Numbered from the stretch's first letter, positions 51,842 through 60,351 are shown. The stretch: DNA of 64,000 nucleotides from Tichowtungia aerotolerans (GCF_009905215.1 NZ_CP047593.1:1430900-1494899); one strand, 5' to 3'. Translations and numbers: made by a program. Notes: generated by a model not told the origin, from the sequence alone.

Positions 51842-52096
51842 TTGCTGGCGTCAGCCTTCCCTGCAACCACTTATGCTATGGGGGCAAATATAAATAGCAC
51901 ATGGGCCGATCGTAATTTCAACATGTCTGGCCCTGATTTCATAAACAACTCGGCGCAATGGCCTCGTTATTGCGTGGATCCTGTAAATCCTGCACAAGAT
52001 CGAGAGGAGTGGCATCACAGTGATTTTAGAGATATTGCTTACACTCATGTATACAAACTGTATAAAAAATGGATTGAATTGACAGAAGGGGAGTAA
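51842..52096 (+). pseudogene. Probable C-terminal gene fragment (84 codons)
   Basis: An open frame begins directly after the transposase stop (51818) and encodes SSFKDWLLASAFPATTYAMGA, then HHSDFRDIAYTHVYKLYKKW. The sequence reads like the end of a real protein, but no ribosome binding site or good start lies upstream because the element's repeat abuts it. TTG 51842 is the first possible start. It is probably the 3' part of a gene cut by the transposase element. The lipoprotein gene follows 4 bp after its stop. Confidence 0.45.
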
Positions 52097-52100
52097 TCGG

Positions 52101-53072
52101 GTGAAAAAAATACTTTTTGCAACGACGTTAAATGCCGTTCTTTTCATGCAGTTTGGCTGTACTGCGGTTCAATTCCCTGAAGGTAAACTATCGGTGAAAG
52201 TTGTGGATCAGTCGGGAACTGCGGTTTCCAATGTCACGGCAAAGGCTTATTTTTATGAAGCCAGTTCGTCTACTCGGGACTACGTGTCGGATAGCAACGG
52301 GGTGTTTGTTGTTCAAGGTCGATGCGATCGGAGTATTGGTGGCAGGGTTGAAAAGAATGGATATTACAAAGGGGGCTTTGGCTACGGTTGGGGGCCGGAT
52401 GGTATTAATAAGGCTTTAAATCGATGGGAGCCTTGGAATCCTACCGTTACTGCTGTCATGAAAAAGATCCGCAACCCAGTTCCAATGAAACACCTTACAG
52501 GCTGGAAGAGACCTAAAATTCCAGAATTTGGAAAACCCATTGGATTTGATCTGGAAGAAGGGGATTGGGTTTTCCCCTATGGATCAGGCATCCATGCAGA
52601 CTTTATTTTTACCGCAAATGAAATTCCTGATGTGATTGCTGGAATATCATTACACCTGAGTTTTATCAATGAGTTCGACGGGATTCAGGAATATTTGTTC
52701 GACCCTCAGGATCACAGTCGTTTTAAATGGCCCTATGAGGCTCCGGACGGCGGCTACACGAACAGGTGGTCTAGATATGCAAAGAAGTTCTTGGCCACAT
52801 TTGATTATTCGGAATTCTATCCCGGTAAAGACTATAAAGAAATGGTGACAAGGCTAGAGGATAATTTGAAGGAGGACGGGGAGGTTAATTATATTTTTCG
52901 GGTTCGTAGTGTGGTGGACGAGAAAGGAAATCTAGTAAGAGCTTGCTATGGAAAGATAGAGGGCGAAATCAAAGTAAGCCCAAATGGGGGCCTCCACTTC
53001 CGGTACTGGTTTAATCCCGACTGGACCCCTAACCTTGAAGATGATCCCATGAAGAATTGGGAGCTAGATTAG
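52101..53072 (+). CDS. Hypothetical lipoprotein with Cna-B/CarboxypepD-like N-terminal domain (323 aa)
   Basis: GTG start with AAGGGGAG upstream. The signal peptide ends in the lipobox QFGC, so Cys20 would be lipidated. Residues about 28-110 resemble a transthyretin-like repeat (GKLSVKVVDQSGTAVSNVTA, DSNGVFVV). The rest (FDLEEGDWVFPYG, DGIQEYLFDPQDHS, LHFRYWFNPDWTPNLEDDPM) is not recognised. It lies between the transposase element and the 128-bp direct repeat, so it may be passenger DNA. Function unknown. Confidence 0.7.
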   Translation: MKKILFATTLNAVLFMQFGCTAVQFPEGKLSVKVVDQSGTAVSNVTAKAYFYEASSSTRDYVSDSNGVFVVQGRCDRSIGGRVEKNGYYKGGFGYGWGPDGINKALNRWEPWNPTVTAVMKKIRNPVPMKHLTGWKRPKIPEFGKPIGFDLEEGDWVFPYGSGIHADFIFTANEIPDVIAGISLHLSFINEFDGIQEYLFDPQDHSRFKWPYEAPDGGYTNRWSRYAKKFLATFDYSEFYPGKDYKEMVTRLEDNLKEDGEVNYIFRVRSVVDEKGNLVRACYGKIEGEIKVSPNGGLHFRYWFNPDWTPNLEDDPMKNWELD

Positions 53073-53133
53073 GAGAGGGAGAAGGGATCCTGTGAAAGGG
53101 GTTACTTCAGGCTGACCCCAGTGGGGTTCAATT

Positions 53134-53261
53134 GCCCCACCTTTTCATGAATCAGTAACTATTAAACATCAGATCATTTTCGAAATCCTGATCCCCTGCT
53201 GTTGTCAGGTACTCCAGTTTTTCGATCAAGTGCCCCGGAATCCGTGCAGTTTTAAAAACAG
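53134..53261. repeat. 128-bp direct repeat, right copy
   Basis: Identical to 50604-50731. It includes the stop codon, the last 36 codons of the TonB-like gene and 18 bp beyond. It is preceded by a hairpin-forming CTGACCCCAGTGGGGTTCA (53112-53130). Confidence 0.93.
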
Positions 53262-54252
53262 GAAGAATCGGACCGCCATCACGATTTTTTGGGTAATACA
53301 CCCCGTTCTCTTCCACACAAAGTGTTGCCTGAGAATCGTATCCGTTAAAGTCTCCGAACACGATATCGATATCTACCGGCACATCCGGTTCCAATTCAAA
53401 CCAGTCACCGACAATCACCGAGGAACGGCCCTGATAGTATTGAAAACTTTCTTCAGAAGAAGATCTCCAGTCCGTTAAAGTGTCCCGCAAGCTCTTCCAG
53501 CCAAAAAAACCAACCTCCACGGTGTTGATCCGAACAGCCAAAACCGCAAGCCCCCGCCCCCTCAAACGATATTTTCCTCCGGGTTTGGACTTAATCTTTC
53601 CCGTGTAATGAACCAGCCACTGCTCAGTATTCAATTCATCGGGAATCCCGAAACTTCTCGGAATCTGCTCAAAAGGAATCGTCGGCAAATAAATGAATGT
53701 TGTGTAAAGTTTTTGTGGCCAGCGGTAATATGGGGCTAAAGAACGTGGGTTCCATCCAGACTGAAAAAAACGCTGAAGGATTCTTTCATATGAGTCGCTG
53801 CTTGGTTTACCACTGCGATCAAGAGACAATGAATAAAAGGTTCCTTCCCAGTCATTACCAACTGCCATCGAACTCTTTGCTCCAAGAAGTGTTATCTCAG
53901 ATGGATCCGGCATCATTTCGAAACCGCCAAGATCATTACCCAGCCCCATGGATATGCCAGAAATCTCCGGCAGCTGTATTTGAGTCATGCCCTGTATATT
54001 TTTTGAAACAATTCGTGCTGAAGACGTTGGACGGACTCTTTTTTTAACTTTCACCTTTGGCTTTTTCAGTTCCATTTTAGGGCGTTTAACCGGGGGCGGT
54101 GGCTCAAACTTTTTTTCCTGTTTCTGAACCATTGTGAAGACAACAAGACCACCGGCAAACAATAACATTCCAAAGTGAACGAACGCACTGAAAAGAACAG
54201 CGGTCGGTCCCCCTTTAATTAATCCCCGGGTTTTATTGGTTGTTTTTTTCAT
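53152..54252 (-). CDS. TonB-like N-terminus protein with unknown C-terminal domain (366 aa)
   Basis: One transmembrane segment near the N-terminus (VLFSAFVHFGMLLFAGGLVVF, about 18-38) is followed by a Pro/Lys-rich stretch (FEPPPPVKRPKMELKKPKVKVKK), the layout of TonB-like energy-transducing proteins. The periplasmic part (about 100-366) is not the TonB C-terminal domain; GKYRLRGRGLAVLAVRINTVEV and the segments around it look like a PA14-type beta domain. ATG 54252 is chosen over 54261 because AAGAGA lies at proper distance. It is 36 bp downstream of the SHD1 gene and probably co-transcribed with it. Its 3' end is duplicated at 50604. Confidence 0.7.
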   Translation of the reverse strand: MKKTTNKTRGLIKGGPTAVLFSAFVHFGMLLFAGGLVVFTMVQKQEKKFEPPPPVKRPKMELKKPKVKVKKRVRPTSSARIVSKNIQGMTQIQLPEISGISMGLGNDLGGFEMMPDPSEITLLGAKSSMAVGNDWEGTFYSLSLDRSGKPSSDSYERILQRFFQSGWNPRSLAPYYRWPQKLYTTFIYLPTIPFEQIPRSFGIPDELNTEQWLVHYTGKIKSKPGGKYRLRGRGLAVLAVRINTVEVGFFGWKSLRDTLTDWRSSSEESFQYYQGRSSVIVGDWFELEPDVPVDIDIVFGDFNGYDSQATLCVEENGVYYPKNRDGGPILPVFKTARIPGHLIEKLEYLTTAGDQDFENDLMFNSY

Positions 54253-54288
54253 CGTATGCATCTCTTGTTTCAGTTCCTGAAATGCCTG

Positions 54289-55074
54289 CTAATATTGTTC
54301 TGAACGCTTAAACCATGGAATACGGGGCGGTGAAATTTTTTTAAATCCTTCTTTAAATTGGCAGCTGTCTGGAGACCCATATCCCTGAGAATACAGCACT
54401 CTCAACTTCTCTGCTGAATAAGGCAGGTCGTTTTCAATCCAATCAGATGTCCCGTTTTCCTTGCAGGCAATTATGCGTCCATTGGAGTCTGAGACGGTTA
54501 CAATATATCCCACATACTCTTTCCCTCGTTCGGCCGCGGAAGAAAGCTGGATATACCCGGCAATAAAATGTTCAAAACGAACATCATCGACGGTAACCTG
54601 ACAGAAACTTTTTCGACCGTCCGGCAATTGGCACACAGACCGGCTATAATGCATCAGCACAAAGAAATCGTTAGACCCAACAGCCAAATCCTGCCCGATT
54701 ACAAAGAGTTCGACGGTTAAATCTCCCCTGTAATCCAGTCGGCTTTGTTTCGTCAGAGTGATAGAGAATGTGTAAAGCGTGGTATAATAATTCAGGCTCG
54801 ACCAGGCAAACCTTGGAAGTTCACGATCTTTTTTTCGAACGGTTATTTCCAGCTCCGGAGGAACATGGGAAGACAGATATTCCCGTTCAGATTTCGATAA
54901 AGAGTCCAACGATACCGATCGAGTTTTTCCGTTTACATCTCTGATATAAACACGCCCAAGAACGACCTTGGAGAGCTCTCCGGCAAAACTGTTTCCCTCC
55001 GAATCTGTCCACATCCTTACTTCCGCAGAAACAAACCCGCACAAAACTACAAACAAAAATAATCGTGCTCTCAT
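54289..55074 (-). CDS. Secreted SHD1-domain protein (261 aa)
   Basis: A signal peptide (MRARLFLFVVLCGFVSA) precedes an SHD1-type domain, VRMWTDSEGNSFAGELSKV and GRVYIRDVNGKTRSVSLDSLSKSE (about 19-66, quoted in parts), as found in many PVC-group exported proteins. The rest is beta-rich (ITLTKQSRLDYRGDLTVELF, QVTVDDVRFEHFIAGYI) and unrecognised. It lies in tandem with the TonB-like gene. A role in the envelope is likely but unspecified. Confidence 0.75.
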   Translation of the reverse strand: MRARLFLFVVLCGFVSAEVRMWTDSEGNSFAGELSKVVLGRVYIRDVNGKTRSVSLDSLSKSEREYLSSHVPPELEITVRKKDRELPRFAWSSLNYYTTLYTFSITLTKQSRLDYRGDLTVELFVIGQDLAVGSNDFFVLMHYSRSVCQLPDGRKSFCQVTVDDVRFEHFIAGYIQLSSAAERGKEYVGYIVTVSDSNGRIIACKENGTSDWIENDLPYSAEKLRVLYSQGYGSPDSCQFKEGFKKISPPRIPWFKRSEQY

Positions 55075-55288
55075 CAGAAACTCTCTTGGGACCGCGTTCT
55101 CGCCCTAAGAAATCGGTTCATTTTTTTACATTTATCATTCAAGGAAAGTGTTTTTGTCTCCGCCACCTATGATTTAGATATAAAATCACAAAAAAAGGTT
55201 AACCATGAGGTCCAAAACCTTGACCTTTATGTTTGAACTGGTTCCCTGACAAACGTCCTGATCGAAAAAATCTGTATTTTATCCAGAA
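55075..55288. other. Intergenic, partial similarity to 50528-50570
   Basis: Upstream of the SHD1 gene there is no gene. Around 55199-55236 the words AACCATGAGG and CTTTATGTTT recur in the same order as at 50528-50570. Confidence 0.4.
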
Positions 55289-55717
55289 CTATTCCAGAGA
55301 TTCTTTTTTACGTATCTCTTCCCGATACTCAACGACCATTGCTCGTCGACTGTTCAGAAGTCTCTGTTTGGGCAAAGAGTCAAGTTGCAAGGCGGTATGA
55401 TCCTGAATTTTGATCAGGTCCTCAATCATCAGTTGACAACAGGCAGAGCAGGATGAGGCGGACCGCGGCACACGGAACGGTAAGTCTGTAATTTTTGAAT
55501 ACTTCCCGGCAGAAGGCGGCAGCAGGTGTTCAGGGATGAGCCGCTTAAAATAATCGACCGGTTTGAAAAAAATCAGCCGAATTTCTCTGCTCTGAAGCTG
55601 GATCATTTGCATTGCCGACCAATGTTTCCGGCCGAGAGAGGCCGCGTGAAATTCGCCGAGAACAGAGCGAATCTGTTCATGCGAAACGGTACCAAAACAA
55701 GAGCAGTCTTGCGGCAA
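55289..55717 (-). CDS. Doubtful small protein (142 aa)
   Basis: An open frame of 142 codons. The second half (CSACCQLMIEDLIKIQ, SLPKQRLLNSRRAMVVEYREEI) reads like a helical protein with a Cys pair; the first half is less convincing and the strand opposite is also partly open. No good ribosome binding site is seen and no family is recognised. It may be a real short gene or a decayed one. Confidence 0.3.
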   Translation of the reverse strand: MPQDCSCFGTVSHEQIRSVLGEFHAASLGRKHWSAMQMIQLQSREIRLIFFKPVDYFKRLIPEHLLPPSAGKYSKITDLPFRVPRSASSCSACCQLMIEDLIKIQDHTALQLDSLPKQRLLNSRRAMVVEYREEIRKKESLE

Positions 55718-55948
55718 AAGCAGGGCCGGAACTTCTTGAGAACTCTTTTAGCTCGGCGCGGTTCGCCTCAGTACCTTCCTTTGCGAAAATTTTAACTCCA
55801 ACGCATTCGATATTCTCTTTCAAGTTCTTCTGCCGGAAAAGCTTATCAGGAAAAGAGATAAATCTTATCGCCAAAAGATTATCTGAGAAACCGGGGAATA
55901 TTTCAGCCCGAATACCGACACGTCATGTGCACTTAACCATGGGGGCGC
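55718..55948. other. Intergenic region without a recognised gene
   Basis: No supported reading frame lies between the doubtful small frame and the TSP3 protein gene; there is no clear hairpin or repeat. Confidence 0.45.
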
Positions 55949-57109
55949 ATGATGAAACAAAAGATACAATTGGGGTTTTTTATTATATTTACTACAACAC
56001 AACAGATTTTCGGTGTCGGTCAAATTCAGGTTTATGCCTTTGATTCGTCACTTTTTCAAACGCCACCACCCTTAACAACAACGACTCTGAACCAGAGTAA
56101 TGCGCTTTCTTTTGCAGAAAACTTTTCTGTTCTTTTTTCCAGTATTGAATCCGGCATGTACACTGTGGAGGTTGCCACTGCGGCCAGCGGGTACCTTTTG
56201 AGGGAAAGCCCGGATGATCCTAATGCAATCAGTGACCCGGAGTCTCCTTATGGAAACCCCAAACAGGTTCAGGTTACTGACAATTCGACGACGACAATCG
56301 GGTTTTACTATGATCCTGTCATTACTGTTTCCGCAACCGTTAGGGATGCGTGGACCATGGAGCGGCTTGAGGGCGCAGCGATAGAGTTCATCGTACAGGC
56401 TTCTACAAACAGTATATCGGTCTGCAAATATCCCTGGACTGCCAGTTATGCATCCAACTGGACCTCTCAAATCAATGGAGCCTTTCCCGCGAATACAATT
56501 CTTTATCTGGAAGACCGCTATGATTTGAAAATCTCTATGGCCGGATACCAAACATTTATTTCGAACAGTATCATTACCAACGCTTCAGCCGGAGACACGT
56601 TTGATCTGGGCGACATTTTTATGGTTCCAGTAGACATCAATACGAACCTTGTTGATGACTTATGGGAAATCATCTATTTCGGAACCTATGTGTCAGCAAC
56701 TGCGGATCCGGACTGCGACGGGGTCTGCAACCGGGATGAATATCTGGCAGGAACCGATCCGACGGGATCCGCCAGCGTTCTTCACCTGTCCCAGACAGTC
56801 AGCAACGATACCCTGACACTGACATGGAATACCGAACCGGGCAGATCCTATCGCGTTACAGGGACAACGGATCTCAGTACCGGCACATGGGTTCAGGTGG
56901 GCGGAACGTGGGAAGCCACCAATGGGCAGTCCTGTATGAGCTGGACTGAAACCAACATGCATCTGAGCTGGCAAAGCAGTTATTGCGTTGAAGTGGTTCC
57001 CTGCTATTGGACAGGAACCAATCAGGTTCTCATTCGCACAAATGACTGGCCTGCGGGTGGCAGCGGCGGGGGGACCAATTCATGGCCGGGGCTTCCGCCG
57101 CTTCCTTGA
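55949..57109 (+). CDS. Secreted protein with TSP3-type calcium segment (386 aa)
   Basis: A hydrophobic N-terminus (IQLGFFIIFTTTQQIFG) serves as signal peptide. Two carboxypeptidase-regulatory/Cna-B-like beta regions follow (about 25-120 and 120-230; TVRDAWTMERLEGAAIEF, YDLKISMAGYQTF). DPDCDGVCNRDEYLAGTDPT (about 252-271) is a thrombospondin type 3 calcium repeat, and the C-terminal beta domain (LTLTWNTEPGRSYRVTGTTDL) is like that ending the 11745 and 38561 proteins. It ends in a Gly/Pro-rich tail. Role unknown; probably surface associated. Confidence 0.75.
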   Translation: MMKQKIQLGFFIIFTTTQQIFGVGQIQVYAFDSSLFQTPPPLTTTTLNQSNALSFAENFSVLFSSIESGMYTVEVATAASGYLLRESPDDPNAISDPESPYGNPKQVQVTDNSTTTIGFYYDPVITVSATVRDAWTMERLEGAAIEFIVQASTNSISVCKYPWTASYASNWTSQINGAFPANTILYLEDRYDLKISMAGYQTFISNSIITNASAGDTFDLGDIFMVPVDINTNLVDDLWEIIYFGTYVSATADPDCDGVCNRDEYLAGTDPTGSASVLHLSQTVSNDTLTLTWNTEPGRSYRVTGTTDLSTGTWVQVGGTWEATNGQSCMSWTETNMHLSWQSSYCVEVVPCYWTGTNQVLIRTNDWPAGGSGGGTNSWPGLPPLP

Positions 57110-57119
57110 AATCTGGTGT

Positions 57120-57134
57120 TTCCAGGCATTGGAA
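57120..57134. repeat. 15-bp dyad repeat
   Basis: TTCCAGGCATTGGAA lies 11 bp after the stop of the TSP3 protein gene, between convergent genes, a position where it could also serve in transcription termination. Confidence 0.65.
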
Positions 57135-57167
57135 AGGTACGGTCTTGTTTTTCCCGTATGTGGAAAT

Positions 57168-58907
57168 TCAGAAATGCCAGATGGCGGAAACAAACAGCTG
57201 ATGTTTGGATACATCGGATGTCATACCCTGTCCGGGAATCAGGGAGCCCATCACGTCATTGGCGCATTCAAATGAATACGCAACGTCCAAAATCAGGCGT
57301 CCGGGTTCTTTTCCCAGAGAAATTCCGGACCCCAGCGTGACCCCCCAGTATTCATCAGGCGATCCGGTTGCGGGGCGCTGTTCCCAGAACAGTCCGCCGC
57401 GCAGCGGAATTTCTGTCCAGGAAAGCACACAGAGATATTCGCTGCCGAACCGCAAAGACCAGCAGTCGTCCGAGTTTGAAGAAGAGTAGGACTCGCCATT
57501 GAGCGGATTAATCCGTTCCTCACCCTCCGCTTTGTAGCTGTAATCCGACCAATAGGTGCGGCTGGCATCCAACGAGGAATAAAACCGGTCATTCCAGCGC
57601 CATAAAGCGCCCACGGCCCAGTACAGTGGAAAAGTGTATTCTACATCACGCTTATCGGTTGCATTATAATAGTTCTGAGCAACCTGAACCCCGTTGCTGT
57701 TGAACGTTGTCACCTGGTGCTGGATACTTTTTGTCTGTTTTCCGCGCCCTGTCCACGGAAGGTCTACCGAAGCCCCGAGAGTCAGCCGATCTGATGCTGC
57801 CCATAAAGCTCCAAGCGTAGCATTGAATCCATAAAACTGTTCGGTCCGGTTTTCCTCCCAATACATTCCAGTAACGCCGTATGTGCTTTCATTCGTGTAC
57901 AACTCTGTATCAGAAAAGGTAATCGGTCCTGCTGTCTCAGAAAACGGTTGTTCAACCTGATTATAGGGAGGCCCCACATACTGAATCCCCGTAACTGTAA
58001 TCATCGATGATGAATTGTAAGTATTGGTCCCTTCGGTGTAGCTTTCAGAGGCCCCGGTATAACCGGCCGCCAGCGAAGAGCGAATCGCATTCCCTCGAGC
58101 AGCTCCGTCTACATAGATATTGACGGCAATCCCCACCGATAATCGTGGTGTCAGGTCGACCGCAAAGGCCGGGGAGAACGCATCAATCGTCCCCTGCTGA
58201 AAAAAAGAAATATCGCTCAATAAAGACGACTGCAGCAATTGATTTATTTCGCTCTCAACCTCTGTGGTCGTTCGTGTAATGGCAACCGTATTTACTCCCA
58301 GGCTGTTCCGGTTTGTTGTGCTTTCATAAAAAGTCTGGTTGTCCGCAGCAGAAATGTCCTGCTGGGTGCTGCCTGCAAACTGGGCGGTAAACGACTGATT
58401 AAAATCATACGCCTCCTGAAAATTCATCGAAAAAACAGCATTCTGTCCATTTAACAGAAAAGGATAGACGGCGCTGGCGTAATTCAGCTCATCATTGCTG
58501 TAGCGATCAGCGCCTGAAGTCAAATCCCTGGATGAAGAATGATGCTGATCTTCCTGAGAGGAAAACCGGTAGACCACGGACATTTCTGCATATTCCAGTT
58601 GCGTCAGCCCTGCCGGATTCCATGAAGCTGCTGTGGCATCATCCGCCACCGCCGTAAATGCTCCGGCCTGTCCCAATGCCCTGGCTCCGGATCCTGTCGG
58701 CAATGGCGCCGAAAAAATCGTTGGCGGGCGAAATCCGGCGCCTGTCGGGTCCTTCGGCTCCACCAGCTGCCCCGCAGTGCTGGCATGACTGATATCCACC
58801 GTAATGTCGCCAATCGGGGTCTTGATATCGACGGAAACGGCCCACACAATACCGGACTGACAGATCAATACGGCGGCGACAAACAGGCTGTGGGTCAATA
58901 ATTTCAT
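57168..58907 (-). CDS. FadL/OmpP1-like outer-membrane barrel protein (579 aa)
   Basis: The signal peptide MKLLTHSLFVAAVLICQSG with cleavage near VWAVS supports the start at 58907; in-frame starts at 58928 and 58976 would only add sequence before it, and none has a clear ribosome binding site. The FadL/OMPP1 hallmark GSGARALGQAGAFTAVADDATAASWNPAGLT (about 72-102, quoted in parts: GARALGQAGAFTAVADD, ATAASWNPAGLT) is present, and the protein ends in an aromatic barrel signature (SAIWHF). Such proteins pass hydrophobic compounds across the outer membrane. It is divergent from the ECF sigma gene. Confidence 0.85.
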   Translation of the reverse strand: MKLLTHSLFVAAVLICQSGIVWAVSVDIKTPIGDITVDISHASTAGQLVEPKDPTGAGFRPPTIFSAPLPTGSGARALGQAGAFTAVADDATAASWNPAGLTQLEYAEMSVVYRFSSQEDQHHSSSRDLTSGADRYSNDELNYASAVYPFLLNGQNAVFSMNFQEAYDFNQSFTAQFAGSTQQDISAADNQTFYESTTNRNSLGVNTVAITRTTTEVESEINQLLQSSLLSDISFFQQGTIDAFSPAFAVDLTPRLSVGIAVNIYVDGAARGNAIRSSLAAGYTGASESYTEGTNTYNSSSMITVTGIQYVGPPYNQVEQPFSETAGPITFSDTELYTNESTYGVTGMYWEENRTEQFYGFNATLGALWAASDRLTLGASVDLPWTGRGKQTKSIQHQVTTFNSNGVQVAQNYYNATDKRDVEYTFPLYWAVGALWRWNDRFYSSLDASRTYWSDYSYKAEGEERINPLNGESYSSSNSDDCWSLRFGSEYLCVLSWTEIPLRGGLFWEQRPATGSPDEYWGVTLGSGISLGKEPGRLILDVAYSFECANDVMGSLIPGQGMTSDVSKHQLFVSAIWHF

Positions 58908-59071
58908 CAATGCGGGGGAATTTACCATAGTGGAATAAGAATTGAGAAACTTCCTCTTTGATTTTAAACCCGCCACAAAACATGAAAAAAATTATCATAG
59001 AACATACTTTCCCCGTTTATTTTGAATCTTTTCTTTTTGAAAATTCACGATATTGCCTAAAATGATGTTGC

Positions 59072-59686
59072 ATGGTTAAAAACAGGTTATATTCCGATCA
59101 AAAAATTCTAAATGCCGTTCGCCGCAAGGATAAAACGGCATGGGATGTTTTTTTTAATCAGTTTGACCCGCTGATCCGGTCTATTCTCGAATGGCCCCGC
59201 TGGAAATTTTCCGCTCAGGAGCGGCAGGATGTCTCACAGAATATCCACCTCCAACTGCAAAAAGCCGTTCCAAAGTTCAAAGGAAAGTCCTCCCTCCGCT
59301 GGTTTATTACCCGAATTGCCCACCAGCAGTGCGTCAACGAAGTCCGCCGACAGGTTCGCGAGAACTGTTTTGTGGTCCCTTCGCTGCAGCGAACCCAGAC
59401 CGGGGACTGGAATGAAAAGGATTTCATATGTCCGCGTACGCTGGATCCGTATCGGGAATTGATCCGCAGCGAACGCCGGAGTGCAGTGCTGGACGCTCTC
59501 AAACGCCTGCAGGAAACCTGCCGAACGTCCATCACTCTATACTACATCGAAAACTTTACGTATCAGGCAATCGCCGAAAAACTAGGGATTTCTGTCAACA
59601 CGGTCGGAAGCCGCCTGAATAAATGCCTGAATAAACTGCACGAAGATCTCTGCAGGCATCCCCTGTTTAAAAGGAGCTCCCCATGA
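59072..59686 (+). CDS. ECF-family RNA polymerase sigma factor (204 aa)
   Basis: Sigma-70 family protein with region 2 (about 22-95: AWDVFFNQFDPLIRSIL, RQDVSQNIHLQLQK, GKSSLRWFITRIAHQQCVNE) and region 4 (about 138-190: VLDALKRLQETCRTSITLYY, TYQAIAEKLGISVNTVGSRL, quoted in parts), separated by a linker, and no region 1.1 or 3. No clear ribosome binding site precedes the ATG. It is the first of four genes coupled by ATGA overlaps. It would redirect RNA polymerase to a regulon controlled by the products encoded downstream. Confidence 0.92.
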   Translation: MVKNRLYSDQKILNAVRRKDKTAWDVFFNQFDPLIRSILEWPRWKFSAQERQDVSQNIHLQLQKAVPKFKGKSSLRWFITRIAHQQCVNEVRRQVRENCFVVPSLQRTQTGDWNEKDFICPRTLDPYRELIRSERRSAVLDALKRLQETCRTSITLYYIENFTYQAIAEKLGISVNTVGSRLNKCLNKLHEDLCRHPLFKRSSP

Positions 59687-60351
59687 CCTCTCCGTCCAAA
59701 CAAATCTGGGCCTATCTGCACCGCGAACTGTCCGATACAGAAAAAAGCCAATTCGAACAGGCGCTTCAGGAAGATTCCGACCTTCGGCAAGCATATGAAG
59801 AGCAGATGTCCACTCACGCCGCGCTGGGAGAACTGCTGACTCCTTCAGTCGAAGAGATTCTGTCCGAAGAGGAACTCACCGAGAAACTGATTGCTGAATG
59901 GGCGGCTGAACATCCGGAACAGCTGGAGGACCGGACTCCCAAAACCCGGCGAAAAATCCTGCCCTTTGCACTGCCGCTGGCCGCCGCCGCCGCGCTGGTC
60001 ATACTGTTTGCCCTGCCGTCCGGCCCGATTCGCTGGCAGAGCACGGTATACGGCAGCGCCCCCAGACTCCGCGGGGACTCTGCAGAGCAATCCCGTTACA
60101 CAAAGGCTCAATTCAAACAGGCCGTTGGCGAGCTTCAGAAAACCGTTGAAAGTTCCTGTGATGCCTCCAAAAAATGGACACTCCGCATCTATCTGCAGGA
60201 ACTGGCGGACGGCGCATTGGGAATCGAAGTAACCGGACACTCGCACCACAATACCGGTCTGTCCAAAGTCTGGGAAAAAAGTTTCCAATCCTTGGAAAAT
60301 TTCCGCGAGGAAGTTCCAAGGTTTGGAAAACAGATTGCTAACGAGCTATGA
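59683..60351 (+). CDS. Membrane anti-sigma factor candidate (222 aa)
   Basis: Its ATG overlaps the sigma stop (ATGA 59683-59686). The N-terminal 85 residues are helical and acidic (WAYLHRELSDTEKSQFEQAL), like the cytoplasmic sigma-binding part of anti-sigma factors; no HxxxCxxC zinc motif is present. One transmembrane segment follows (about 92-110, ILPFALPLAAAAALVILFA), then a periplasmic domain of about 110 residues. Its last codons run through two dyad repeats. The anti-sigma role is inferred from topology and position. Confidence 0.7.
   Translation: MTSPSKQIWAYLHRELSDTEKSQFEQALQEDSDLRQAYEEQMSTHAALGELLTPSVEEILSEEELTEKLIAEWAAEHPEQLEDRTPKTRRKILPFALPLAAAAALVILFALPSGPIRWQSTVYGSAPRLRGDSAEQSRYTKAQFKQAVGELQKTVESSCDASKKWTLRIYLQELADGALGIEVTGHSHHNTGLSKVWEKSFQSLENFREEVPRFGKQIANEL
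60283..60328. repeat. Pair of perfect 15-bp dyads, 31 bp apart, in a gene end
   Basis: TTCCAATCCTTGGAA (60283-60297) and TTCCAAGGTTTGGAA (60314-60328) both have perfect 6-bp arms. They encode part of the C-terminal tail (FQSLENFREEVPRFGK) of the anti-sigma candidate. The second copy is identical to that at 143-157. Confidence 0.8.

Noticed and set aside
59001-59020. GAAC / CGTTT as an autoregulatory ECF promoter
   Set aside because: The spacing between the two words is only about 10 bases, too short for an ECF -35/-10 pair.
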